From Ectocarpus siliculosus (lineage: Eukaryota > Sar > Phaeophyceae > Ectocarpales > Ectocarpaceae): a DNA stretch of 64,000 nt. The position numbers and the translations under genes were made by a program. The stretch is taken from contig FN648581.1 in assembly GCA_000310025.1 (NCBI GenBank), positions 48,090 through 112,089 on the forward strand, in the 5' to 3' direction. Under the pieces are notes generated by a model. That model was not told the DNA's origin. It worked only from the letters and a program-made list of their open reading frames with translations, and did no database searches. This document shows positions 11,256 to 21,303 of the stretch, in pieces (the first letter of the stretch is position 1; every line of letters begins with the position of its first letter).

Positions 11256-11924
11256 AACACACCATCAACTACCGGCAATACCGTCGAACAATTGCAGTGT
11301 TCGTTCTTTTCTTGGTCCCTTTGGGGAGGATATTGGCCACGGCAAAGCCAGTAGAGAACGTTGCCTGAGAGTGCGACTACGTTCTTACCAGCGCAAGAAT
11401 AGGGAGGCGAACGTAGCTAGACAAAAATTCACGTACGCGCGACTTTTTTGGCTTCATGTTACACCGGGAACGACACATTCCTCGAATACGACGCGAACAT
11501 CTTCGCACCGTTCATTCGGTCACCCTGCGGCTTCATGCCCTTGGTGCGGCCGTGCGGTGCACTTCTTGCTCTCTCATGTGCCTGCCAGCAGAAGGCAAGT
11601 AGTTTCAAGAATCGTTTCCGACGCATCGTACGTGCGATGCGTTTGGTGGCACTTGGCCTACGGCATGTGTACGCGTCGATTGTCTGTTTCTATTTCGGGG
11701 GTGGGTGTATCGATCGAGAGTATCCGAACAATAAGACTAAAAAATACGTTCATGACCGCGGGTGCCTGTGCTAAGACTTGTTGTCTACAGCAGCAGGGTT
11801 TCACGTGGCCCGGTGGTGTCGCATCAAAGTGCCTTTCGATCGGTCGCAGGAGAAATTCCATGAAGATACGGCGCTCTCAGAGCTCGAGGGAAGCCGGAGC
11901 CTAATTGTCTATCATGTTATATAT

Positions 11925-12655
11925 ATACTCACAGGATGGTCGTCGTGAAGTGATACATTTCTTGTTATTAGTATGGGAAAAAAAAAAAATGGCTCGATTT
12001 TTGTATTCCTACAGCAGTATGGACCAGACGCCGACTGTACATGGAAGTCGTACGAGTGTCGACTCAGTTGTGCTGTCACAGCATCTTTCAGGCACCTCTG
12101 CCAGTGCTGGTTTGTTGATTGGAGTCTTGTATGTCGAGATACAGCGGTGGGATTCTCGGGTTGTGGAGGCAAAAAAGTGAACCAGAGCAAGAAATTGCAT
12201 GCACAGCTCGATTACTGCTGTGTTTGTGCTACAGCAGTATGGACTAGACGCCGAACGACTTCCGCGTACCACCGTAACGACCTAACGGGATGGGATACTT
12301 CCTGCCACGGCGAACCATAGTACAGTGCGATGCAAACATCCGTTCGTGTGTCGCGCGGCTGCCACATGTGTCGACGAAAGGTACACGTAGAGCTCTCGCC
12401 ATGTTGTCGTTACCGCGCAGGAGGACTCCTCGGATATCTTCCACATGGTGCTACAACGACAGCAGTACTACTGTACATAGATGTCGTAGGAGAGTGGAGT
12501 TGTGCTGTCACGGCATCTTCCACGCACTCACCTACCGGTGCTTGCGTCGATTGGAGTCTTGTAGGCCGAAATACAAAAATGGTTTGGGTTCTCGGGTTGT
12601 GGAAGCAAACCTGCCTGCAACAACAGAGAAGGCGGTGTTCTATTTACTAAATAAG
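11925..12655. repeat. Inverted-repeat arm, right inner part
   Basis: Reverse complement of 6412-7195. The start (ACTCACAGGATGGTCG, a poly-A run, then CTCGATTTTTGTATTCC) recurs in direct orientation at 13610-13735, so this end sequence exists in at least three places. Confidence 0.75.
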
Positions 12656-13640
12656 AGTATTCCGCTCAACTTTTTTTTTTCTCAGCATGTGGTTGCATAT
12701 ATATTTCTTCGCCACTGCTGAAAAGAACGCTGGATCTTTACGCAGTCCACATTTCGCATTTACACCGAACGACGCAGGACGGGTCGACCTTCAGTATTGT
12801 TGTTGTTGTTGTTGTTGTTGTTGATGCACATGAAAAACCGTTCCGATCTCTCTCTGCCCAGTAAATTCATATGTCCGTACTTGTGGATTACCTGTGGAAA
12901 TTGTGGGAACCCCTTTATTCCGAGAGAGCCACAGGTCGGCATCCGGCCTTTTCTTTTTTTGGATGTACTTTTCTTATATGCACTTTTCTTGTTGTGAAGT
13001 CTTGACGTTGCGCTTGTCATTGTCGCTGAAGTGTTTGAGGCTTCAACCTTCTCAGCTGGCCTTCGAACGTCTTGTTGATAAGTCTCCGTAGTAACTTCTC
13101 CGCGCATGAGTCATATTATGCAGTTATGACCTGCGCTTTGACTTTCACGATGGGTATTTTACCTCTTTGTCTTGCATTGGTGAGTACCTGCGTTATACGG
13201 AAGGATCGTGCCACGACGCAAACGTCGACGTCTCCTTTTTTTTCTGTTCTCTCCGCACTCATTCCTTGCGGCGGTTTTCACACCGACTTCGAACGTGGGG
13301 TGCAATTTCCTCTCTTCGTACCTTCCTCGTCGGCCTTCTCCATCGTTATGTACATAATGTATACCTCGATTTTCCGGCTTTTCGATTCCGATAGAGACAA
13401 GACTACGGACCTGACATTTCCCTTTCACCCCCGACGGGACCGTGCGCTCGTCGAGTTCCGAAATTCTTCACCACTTCTTTTCGTCCCTTCTTCCCGCCCC
13501 AACAAATCTTTTCCCCTCCTTCTTTCCTTCCTCCCGGACACTCACCACCATCCGTCCTGGATGTTGGCCCCTAGCCCCAATGGGGGGCGGGGGGGCAATC
13601 CTTAACCCTAGTATCTCCATACTCGCAGGATGGTCGACGT
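12656..13640. repeat. Inverted-repeat arm, right outer part, without the piggyBac-like insert
   Basis: Matches 4995-5330 in reverse: GTT microsatellite at 12796-12825, then the CCGTTCCGATCTCTC block, then the CACTCACCACCATCC and CCCCAATGGGGGG block at 13535-13600. Relative to the left arm it lacks the 5335-6407 insert but has about 400 extra bases (13110-13530). Confidence 0.65.
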
Positions 13641-13771
13641 TTCGTGACACATTTCTTACTTTTAGCATAGAAAAAAAAAATCGTGCCTCGATTTTTGTTT
13701 TTGGCTACCCAGCAGTATGGATCAGACACCGGAGACGGTTCACATTCATTCACGCGCAACCCACATCATGA

Positions 13772-14145
13772 TAAAGGCCGACAAGCGTCGCAAATGAGGG
13801 ACAGCACGGAGCATAGACGCGCAGCACGCATCAGTCATACTGGTAGACCTACCGCAAGCCAAGGGTAGCGCATCTTTGGTAGCACGCATGCATCCGCATC
13901 ACGCACGCTGTTTTACGAAGCAGCAGCACGCACTAATACACACGTACGTTCAATCACGCACAGAAAATGGCCGACACACGTCGCAACTGATTGACAGCAT
14001 AAAATAGACGCGGGGTACGGGAGCCCGTTCTTGCAGACCTACCGCATGCGAACTAAGGTTTAAACACAGCTTTGGACGCACGTGTATGCGTATCGACAGC
14101 GGCACCATGCTTGATACGGCACGCAGCAGCAGTACGCGACAGCGA
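13772..14145 (+). repeat. Imperfect tandem duplication, period about 190 bp
   Basis: GGCCGACA..CGTCGCAA..ATAGACGCG and AGACCTACCGCA occur in the same order near 13775-13860 and again near 13968-14050, followed both times by CAGCAGCA-type sequence. No coding content. Confidence 0.5.
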
Positions 14146-14555
14146 CGTTGTCCTTTTCGTGTAATAACTCTCCGCATGACACGAGACAAGCACTCTACTG
14201 CTGTAGTCTCGTGCTTGTCCCTATCCATCACAACGAAAGCAGAAGGACTTGCGGCCGCTGTCGTGCGTCCAGCACACCAATCTGGAAACTGCTGCTGAGC
14301 ACCCGCCCTTAGAGCCTTCTTCAGTTGTATCACGATAAATACGTGATTTCAGTTGTATCACTAAAATACGTGATTTTGCCGGCCGCAGCATCTGACGCAC
14401 CGACGCACCCCGAGTTCAAGGCTGGGTGCTGGTTGCTCCCTTTCCCCTCAATTTTTCCGCATGTCCATGTCCACAGCGTTTATCCAGAGCTCTCGACGTT
14501 GTTCGTCTGTGTGTTCTTCGGGGTAAGTACCATCAGAGATATCGTTTGATAGGTG

Positions 14556-14958
14556 TACATGTTGTACTGTAGTCCATACCACAACATACTTTCTTCTTTA
14601 CGTTCCTCACCATGGGGACTACGTACGGTGCTATGTACTCGAAGAACATCGTAATCGCTTTTTCTATTGTATGTACTGTAGTACTTCTTTTTCGTTTCTC
14701 GGGCCACATTTCTCCTTCTTCCACCAGCAATATCTACTTCATTAACTTGCAATCAGTCGTTGCTATCGTCAACAGCTTGCAATATTTAAGTAGATGGATC
14801 GACTATTGATGCACCAAATGAAGGATGTGGATTGGTGACACGCGTCTTCGTTGTATGGGACAACAAATGCTCACGAAGTTTTTTGTATGATTAGGCTGCC
14901 CACGAAATGAAATGGTCGAGAGGTGGTCCCGAACTGCTGTACTACAGTACAACATGTA
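14556..14958. mobile_element. MITE-like element with perfect 18-bp inverted termini
   Basis: TACATGTTGTACTGTAGT at 14556-14573 is the exact reverse complement of ACTACAGTACAACATGTA at 14941-14958. If the outermost TA on each side is the duplicated target, the terminal repeat is 16 bp beginning CATGTTG and the insertion is Tc1/mariner-like (TA target). The 367-bp interior contains further TGTACTGTAGTAC palindromes and no convincing ORF. Confidence 0.6.
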
Positions 14959-15035
14959 GTAAATGATTCACCGCATCGACCATAGCCGCACAGCTTGCGT
15001 CGGCCGTTCTCGCGGACCTACTCGACATCTTTCAC

Positions 15036-15265
15036 ACATGATGCCCCCCCCCCGCCCACTGGGGGCGCGGGGGCCAATGTTTCACCCTCCTGTGCCCTCT
15101 AGCTCTTCGCAAAAGTCTTCACCGTCCCTCTACTGTAGCTACTTCTAACGTGTCGTCTTCCTTCTTCTTATTCCTAGCTTCCCCCAAACCCTCACCGCCA
15201 TCCATCCCGGTGTGGCCGCCCGCCCCATTGGGGGGCGTGGGGCCAAACCTTCACCCTAGTATTGT
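15036..15265. repeat. Dispersed CCCCAATGGGG-type repeat
   Basis: Two adjacent copies (15043-15085 and 15178-15260) of the G/C-rich block also found at 5015-5080, 13530-13600 and 19597-19640: an ACCCTCACCRCCATCC lead followed by a CCCCATTGGGGGGCG core. The surrounding 14959-16528 contains no supported gene. Confidence 0.5.
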
Positions 15266-16528
15266 ACATGCGCGCGTGCGGGTTCGGCATTTACAACATA
15301 CGACGACTGATGCTTATACACCCCATGAAGACGGCTACCTCTCTTTGCAGTTAAATGCATTTCAGATTCACCTCAACAGTGGATATCGATCATTTTCAAC
15401 TATACAATACTGCACAGCAGTATTTGGTCGTATGCCGCATGCCAAGGGATGGAGAGAAAAAGGCGGTACTTGGCAATCAACTACTACACCCGCCCAATTC
15501 TTGGAATATGGTTGTTGCCCAAATATATTTTCTCGGAAAAACGCCTTTCTTGTCAAGTGTAAGAGCTTCAAGAGTCCTTTACAGCCCTTGGCTGGGCACC
15601 GCTAGGCTGGGTTGAGCTCCTGCTGGAATAACCTGTTAGACTTAGGAGACGACCTCGAGAGAATATGCATGTTCTCCGAAGAACGGTAGGTGGTAAAGGG
15701 AGAGCGGTTGTGACCGTAGAAGGTGCGGCGATGCCGTGACGAGGACAGCTGCCGATGCTAATCGAGCATTCCTCCCAACTATAAACGGGTGCCTAATAAA
15801 AATGTCGATATTGGTTGAACAAATCAATCTATCTTTACGTAAAAATGCCGCTATTGGCAATCATATTTTGTCGTCGAAGAGCGTGCACATATTTATCTAT
15901 TTCCGCAAACGATAACATTGTTTTCAACCTTCAAATATCGCTGCACAAATCGAAGTTACCCCAAAATACGAGCTGCAGTCGAATACGAGCTGAACAAATC
16001 ATTCTTCCCAATGAAACATCTCAGTATGAAAATACGTACAACACATGTATGTTCATTTCAGGCACAGGAAGAAGGAACAGAACCCAATGAAAATATCTGC
16101 TGATCGATACTGACCCGCGTAACATTTGCGACATCGCGTGCGTGCGACTTCAGGTTGCACAAGGTTCAGGTCGCGTCTGCTGTATATTATACACACCATT
16201 CATATTGACTGGTACTGATCTCTTCAGTAATAAAATGTTGTTATTGTGCAGACGAGGTGCGAGGTAGGGGTACATTCTGTTGTGCAAAAAAAACGTGTTT
16301 GGAGGGATCGTGATGTGCGTATGTGATCGTAGAAAAAAATATTATTGGGTGAGAGGAGGGGGGGGGGATGGGTCATGCCTGTTCGTCTTCTTGTTGTTCT
16401 CTCTGTCCGACCAGAATAAACCAGCAGACTCGAGCCCCTTTCACCATCTCGGCACCAAATTTCAATCTAAGACTTGCGCACAACAACCTTGTATTTACCA
16501 CGCCTACTCTCTTTACTAACGTTTCCAG

Positions 16529-16738
16529 GTATGGGAGCTCATCTGTATTCCTGCGGTGTTTGTTGTGAGGAAGGTCATGGGGCTCGACACGCTTGCTCTC
16601 TTCAATGCCATGTTTTTCTCCTCTGTCATCGCTGCTATCTTTCTCTATTCTTCCCTTTCCACCTCCTTCGTCACACTCACCGTCCCCCTTTTCGCCAGCC
16701 TCATTTACAGCGGAAATCGTCTCCTGTTGGTGTGGTAG
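16529..16738 (+). CDS. Candidate hydrophobic exon of unknown function
   Basis: Acceptor-like TAACGTTTCCAG (16517-16528) opens a frame VWELICIPAVFVVRKVMGLD, followed by two strongly hydrophobic stretches (FFSSVIAAIFLYSSL and FVTLTVPLFASLIYS), and ends at TAG 16736-16738. It could be the last exon of a small membrane protein or a chance frame in T/C-rich DNA just upstream of the LINE. No homology recognised. Confidence 0.25.
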   Translation, partial: VWELICIPAVFVVRKVMGLDTLALFNAMFFSSVIAAIFLYSSLSTSFVTLTVPLFASLIYSGNRLLLVW

Positions 16739-16840
16739 GCTGTGTGTGATCTGAACGGGCACTATTGAGGCCTTTAGCTGTGTCAACAACATTACCGGCA
16801 CCATACCAGCTACACCAACTGCAGGGGGCTCTCACTGCAG

Positions 16841-18450
16841 GGGATCTCGCTCCTATCTCACGAAGGAAAGGTCCCCATCAAGATCATCACCGATTGCTTA
16901 AGCGCCTTCTGCGAAACCAACAACATCCTCCCGGAGGACCAACGCGGGTTCCGACCTGGGCGATCCACCATCGCCATGCTGTTCGTCGTGCGTCGACTCC
17001 AGGAGTTGGGGCGGAGAAGGCAAATACCACTCTACATGTTTTTCGTCGACCTGAAGAAGGCATATGATTCGGTGGACCGAGAGCTGCTGTGGAAGGTCCT
17101 GACCATGGCCAGGACTCCTCGGGGGATGATCGCCGTCATCCGCCAATTACACGACGGAATGCGAGCCCGGGTGCGCATGGACGACGGAGATGTTTGGGCC
17201 TGGTTCTGGGTCACACAAGGCCTACGACAAGGGTGTGTGTTGTCCCCACTGCTGATGAACATCTTGTTCGCCACGATCATCGAGATCGTTGCCATTGGGT
17301 TCAGCGAGGATGATGTTTTTCTGCAGAACCTGGTGTACCTGGAGGAGGAGACGGGAGCGGGCGCGAGGACACCACTTGACAGAGTTCGGAGGGAGGTATG
17401 GGGGATGCTGTATGCCGATGACGCCGGGGTCGTATCGAGGTTTGCCGAAGGATTGGCGAGAATGATGACCGTCATCGTGGAGGTGTTCGTGGAGTTCGGG
17501 CTACCGGTATAGGAGAAGAAGACGGAGACGCTTCTGATGCGCGTAAAGGAGAAGCAGACAACAGCACCACCCCCCCCCCCCCCCGCCGCCACCGCTGACC
17601 ATCGAGGCAGCAGGGCAGACGTATGCCCACACGACCGAATTCCGGTACCTAGGTTGCCTCGTCAACGAACATGGCGACCTCAAGCGGGAGATCAGTTACC
17701 GGAGCAGAGCAGCGTGGGCATGCGTGAGGAGGTATGGTCAGGAGCTCTTCGACAGGCCGAAAGGACCGTTCCGACTCAAGAATCGCCTGCTCTAGGCCAA
17801 GGTGATGGAGGCACTCCTGTACGCCTGCATGACATGGGCCCCATGTCAAGACCAACACCGGACGTTGAGAACGATACACCACCGGCTGCTTTCCTACACC
17901 CAGACCCTGAAGAGGGTTGGGTGCCAGAGCGTGGAAACCCCGATTCGGCAACGGCGCCTGCTGCTGGCGGGAGCGCTGGTGAGGCAGCCAGACAAACGAC
18001 TTCCGAAACGGGTGATGCTTAACGAGCTGGTGGGGGGGGATGGCCAAGGCAGAGGGAAACCGGAGAAACCATGGCAGACATGCCTGAAGGACGACCTCGA
18101 AATGTTCGAAGCAGAGCACGGATCTACGGACGCCGAGCCATGCTTTTTCGGAGTCCCCGGAACAACTTGGATGGAAGCAGCGAATGTGGAATTGGCGTTA
18201 CCGTGGCATACAGGGGTACTATAGGGAGTTAAGAGGTTCATGGCCTCCTGGCACAAGAAGGAAGAGGAGGCTAGCCGACAACGAGCGCCCAAACGGAACA
18301 AGAAGCCCGTTAACAACACGGACACGGCAATAACCAGGTGGGAGGGAACAGCAGGCGGACGAGACGGCGAGGAAATACAGGAAACACGAAAAGGCGGACC
18401 GAGTGGCGTGAAACACTATGCCGAATTGAACCCCTTCCTTGACTTATACC
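16841..18450 (+). pseudogene. Non-LTR retrotransposon (LINE) reverse transcriptase, 3' half
   Basis: LINE RT that would copy element RNA at the target site. Visible in order: GISLLSHEGKV, DQRGFRPGRST, the first catalytic block FVDLKKAYDSVDRELLW (about 17041-17093), QGLRQGCVLSPLL, the YADD active site (17411-17422), then the C-terminal region FRYLGCLVNEHG and LRTIHHRLL. The endonuclease half is missing, as expected for a 5'-truncated LINE. Lesions: TAG 17510-17512, a frame change in the C run at 17569-17584, TAG 17793-17795 and TAG 18222-18224. Downstream sequence stays coding-like to about 18450. Confidence 0.92.
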
Positions 18451-18511
18451 ACCCCCCCTGTCACTATCACCGCTCCCCCTGTCACTATCCCCCAGTCTCC
18501 CATCCGGCGAT

Positions 18512-18993
18512 GTTTGCCATCGGGATTGGATTTTCGGGCAACGATGTTGTAAAACAAGCCTATCGCTTCGTGAGCTCAGTAACCCGGTTAACGTTTTTTT
18601 TTTTTCGTAATTTTTGCGGTAACCATGAATGGTGGTCGAGTAGATTTTGTGGTACGAGGTCGAGAATCCTCACTCCGCGCAAAGGGGATAATCGCACGTT
18701 GTCTTGGATTGGTCAAACACCCTCGAGGCAGTTACATAGCGCTTACAACTGTCTCTGGAAGTGAAAGCACCAGAAAATTAGTTGGGTCATACGCAGCAGC
18801 CATCCGTACGCAAGGAAGTAAGCACAAGATGCCGGACACGCTCAGCGGGATGCAGCGCACCCTTCATGCGACTTGCCAAGTATCTTACGGCGCTTCGCGC
18901 TTGGTGATGTGAGAGCTTGGTACGGTGAGAACCCGGCGTGCTCCGTCCCGGCTTTGTAGGGATGTGAGGGCAATCGTCTAGCGACTACGGCAT
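18512..18993 (+). mobile_element. About 480-bp dispersed element C, copy 1
   Basis: Starts near GTTTGCCATCGG and ends near GACTACGGCATG. A second copy lies in reverse at 40479-40987, where it interrupts a C run that is continuous in the other arm copy, which gives the boundaries. No terminal inverted repeat or ORF found. A poly-T run and a GTGGTCGAGTAG segment occur near the 5' side. Confidence 0.65.
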
Positions 18994-20658
18994 GGACAAG
19001 TCTGCGTACACCGCCCCGGAACAGCACCGTTGAACCAACACCCCGCGAGCGATGACGTGCATTTGTTGGCACGGGTGGCCTGCATAGTATTGTGATGATT
19101 TGTGTTGTCATGTGCTGTACGGACAGAAGAAAATACTGGGCAGAGAGAACGGAACTTTATTTTGATGTGAAGTCATCAACAACACCAACAACATACAGGA
19201 CTTCGGCATTCCTGTTCAACCGACCACTATATATATCGGGACACCTTTGATACTGGGTTATGATCCAATTTTTGGTTGGAATGTATAAACGAATTTTTGA
19301 TTGCTGACAACTCTTGGCCCAAAATCGAGATTTATCCCAACGATTGTGTCCCGACGAGGATAAAGCAGTAGGTTTGAGACTACCAAGACTTTTCGTATAC
19401 CTGTAGATCTTTCAAGTGGGTACACGTTCGTTTTTACAGTTTTTGTGCAGACCCACCGATCGACGCTATTATAACGTGTGAACCTCACATCGTCGAAGCT
19501 AACTTCCTTATATATACCGTTCGTGCTCATGTGGCGATGTCATCCTCGTTTCTACGTGCTCTGCCTGTCGAACCACCGCACACTTCCAACGCATGCTCGG
19601 CACCCTCCCTATTAGGGGGCGGGGGGCCAATCGTTCCCCCTTTTGTCGTGCTTGTATACTCCGTCCAAACCCGTCGCAAACATCTGGAAAAGTAACCAAC
19701 TTCAACACGGAGGGCTTTAGTCTTCTGTTCGCCGTTCATCATCAGCGTGTTGAGACCATACCTGAACGAGGGGTTTCAGAATCGGTGTCGAGCCAGAGGA
19801 TGTGGTGGGTTGTGGAGTGTGCGTAAATACAAGCATAGGAAAGACTGCCCATTTTTCGTAATTTATTTCAAAACCTTTCCTGACCTGTCACCAATGAATC
19901 ATTTCGGGGAGAAGAAATAGGCAGGATGAATGCTTGCATGCGTTTCTTCACAGAATTCATCTGATCTGTGCTGCGAAAAACGAACGCCTTTCCCCCTTAT
20001 CGGAAGGTATCCCTGGCGTGGATTTCAAACTTGACAAGGATTGACGAGAGTCGCCGAGGCCACCGCCGCACGTACCACTGGTGACCAAACCTCCGGGTTG
20101 TAGAGGCACATTGGGCAACCTCAACCGAACTTGCCTTGGGCATCGCTTGCTACCTGACCTTCGAAACGCCTGCAATGTAAGCTGGAAAGGAATTCGGGGC
20201 ACTGTGTACCTAGTGCGTGGGCAGGTTGCCGATGTTTGTGGAAGTTTTACCTTACCTTGGGGGTTGGCGCATTGTGTACAAGGCTGATTGCCTAGGGTTT
20301 CGCAGGCAAACCCATTGCTCAGAAACTTCGTGTCAGCACCCACTCAGCACTTTTGTTTTCCACCTCGTTTTTTCCAAGACATTTTGGATGCGGGTATCAA
20401 ATCACTACCGTAGTTATAGCACATATCCAAAATCTCTCAAACGACCGCTTCATATTAATCCATTCCGCAGGTTATCATCTCGAGCCCGTTGTCGACGACG
20501 TTTGGAGCTGCTGAAAAATAAGCGAGACCCAACAGATATAAAAAACAAATTCCAAATAGCGTTCCTTTTTATTCTCACCAGCGACGTCGATCACAGAGAT
20601 GATCCATGCACAGAACGGAGACAACAGATACACGCACCGACAGCGCGTTTCCTAATCT
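18994..20658. other. Largely unannotated stretch
   Basis: Contains an AAC-type repeat copy at 19105-19210, a CCCTATTAGGGGGCG repeat near 19600, and the minus-strand ORF listed at 19258-19530. Nothing else is supported. Confidence 0.4.
19258..19530 (-). CDS. Hypothetical ORF, 90 aa
   Basis: Reads MSTNGIYKEVSFDDVRFTRY at its start and ends in TIVGINLDFGPRVV..TFQPKIGS. Balanced composition without low-complexity bias, alternating hydrophobic pattern suggestive of beta strands. No recognised family, no clear splice sites; an isolated remnant or chance ORF cannot be excluded. Confidence 0.25.
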   Translation of the reverse strand: MSTNGIYKEVSFDDVRFTRYNSVDRWVCTKTVKTNVYPLERSTGIRKVLVVSNLLLYPRRDTIVGINLDFGPRVVSNQKFVYTFQPKIGS

Positions 20659-20747
20659 ATCAGTATTTTCGAGTCAGTTCTTCTCCTCAGATAGTATGGG
20701 ATTCAAACAGTGGCATCACCGCCCGCAGAGGTTGGTGTTGCCACTTC
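20659..20747 (-). repeat. Split direct repeat B2
   Basis: About 89 bp matching 27468-27553 closely (shared core TCAGTATTTTCGAGTCAGTT and TCCTCAGATAGTATGGGA, then CAGTGGCATCAC). Same orientation as the other copy. It marks the outer 3' end of the DIRS-type element. Confidence 0.75.
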
Positions 20748-21303
20748 GTTGCGAAAGGAAATAAATAATTATAGTCCGTGCACAACAGAAAATCCAAAAC
20801 TTTCCTGGCACAAATCACAACTTTCTTTGCACACAGACAGGTGGTTGTTCCGACATCTGAAAGTGCCGGCAAACGCCCTGTTTCCAGGCGCATGGAGTGA
20901 CGGAAAGTTTTTTTTTTTCCTTGGCTTTTTATCGGCACAAAACCGGGAAAATCGAATTATTTTTCCAGGGGTGTGTTCTTGACCGATTTACAAAAACTCT
21001 ACGGATGTGAACGCGTCTCGCAATTTGCCGGGTCGGTGAGATATCGCTCAAGAATCGACTGCAGAGCATCAGTTTGAACTCTAGTTTGGGTGATAACTAA
21101 CCGACCGATTTAAAAATAAACATCGGCAATCGATTCCTCTCCTCAGTATCTAGGTCGGTACTGCTGGGATTTGTTGGGAAAAATCTGGTTTCCGAGATAC
21201 AGTATTCCACATTTTGTTGTGCCGTCCCCATGGGAGATTGTTTTTTGGATGGGGCAACACGCACATGTTGCGGCCCAAAACACGAAACACGCACGCAAGC
21301 ACC
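20748..21303. other. 5' flank of the DDE transposase, inside the nested insertion
   Basis: A/T-rich, with GGAAATAAATAA at 20757-20768 whose reverse complement occurs at 27201-27212, near the other side of the insertion. This is a weak terminal-repeat candidate. No coding exon is supported before the ATG at 21304. Confidence 0.35.

Noticed and set aside
18625-18665. TGGTCGAGTAG and GGTCGAGAATCC in element C look like pol III A and B boxes of a tRNA-derived SINE.
   Set aside because: The two motifs start only 25 bp apart, too close for a tRNA-type promoter, and the second is missing a base of the consensus; no tRNA-like fold was seen.
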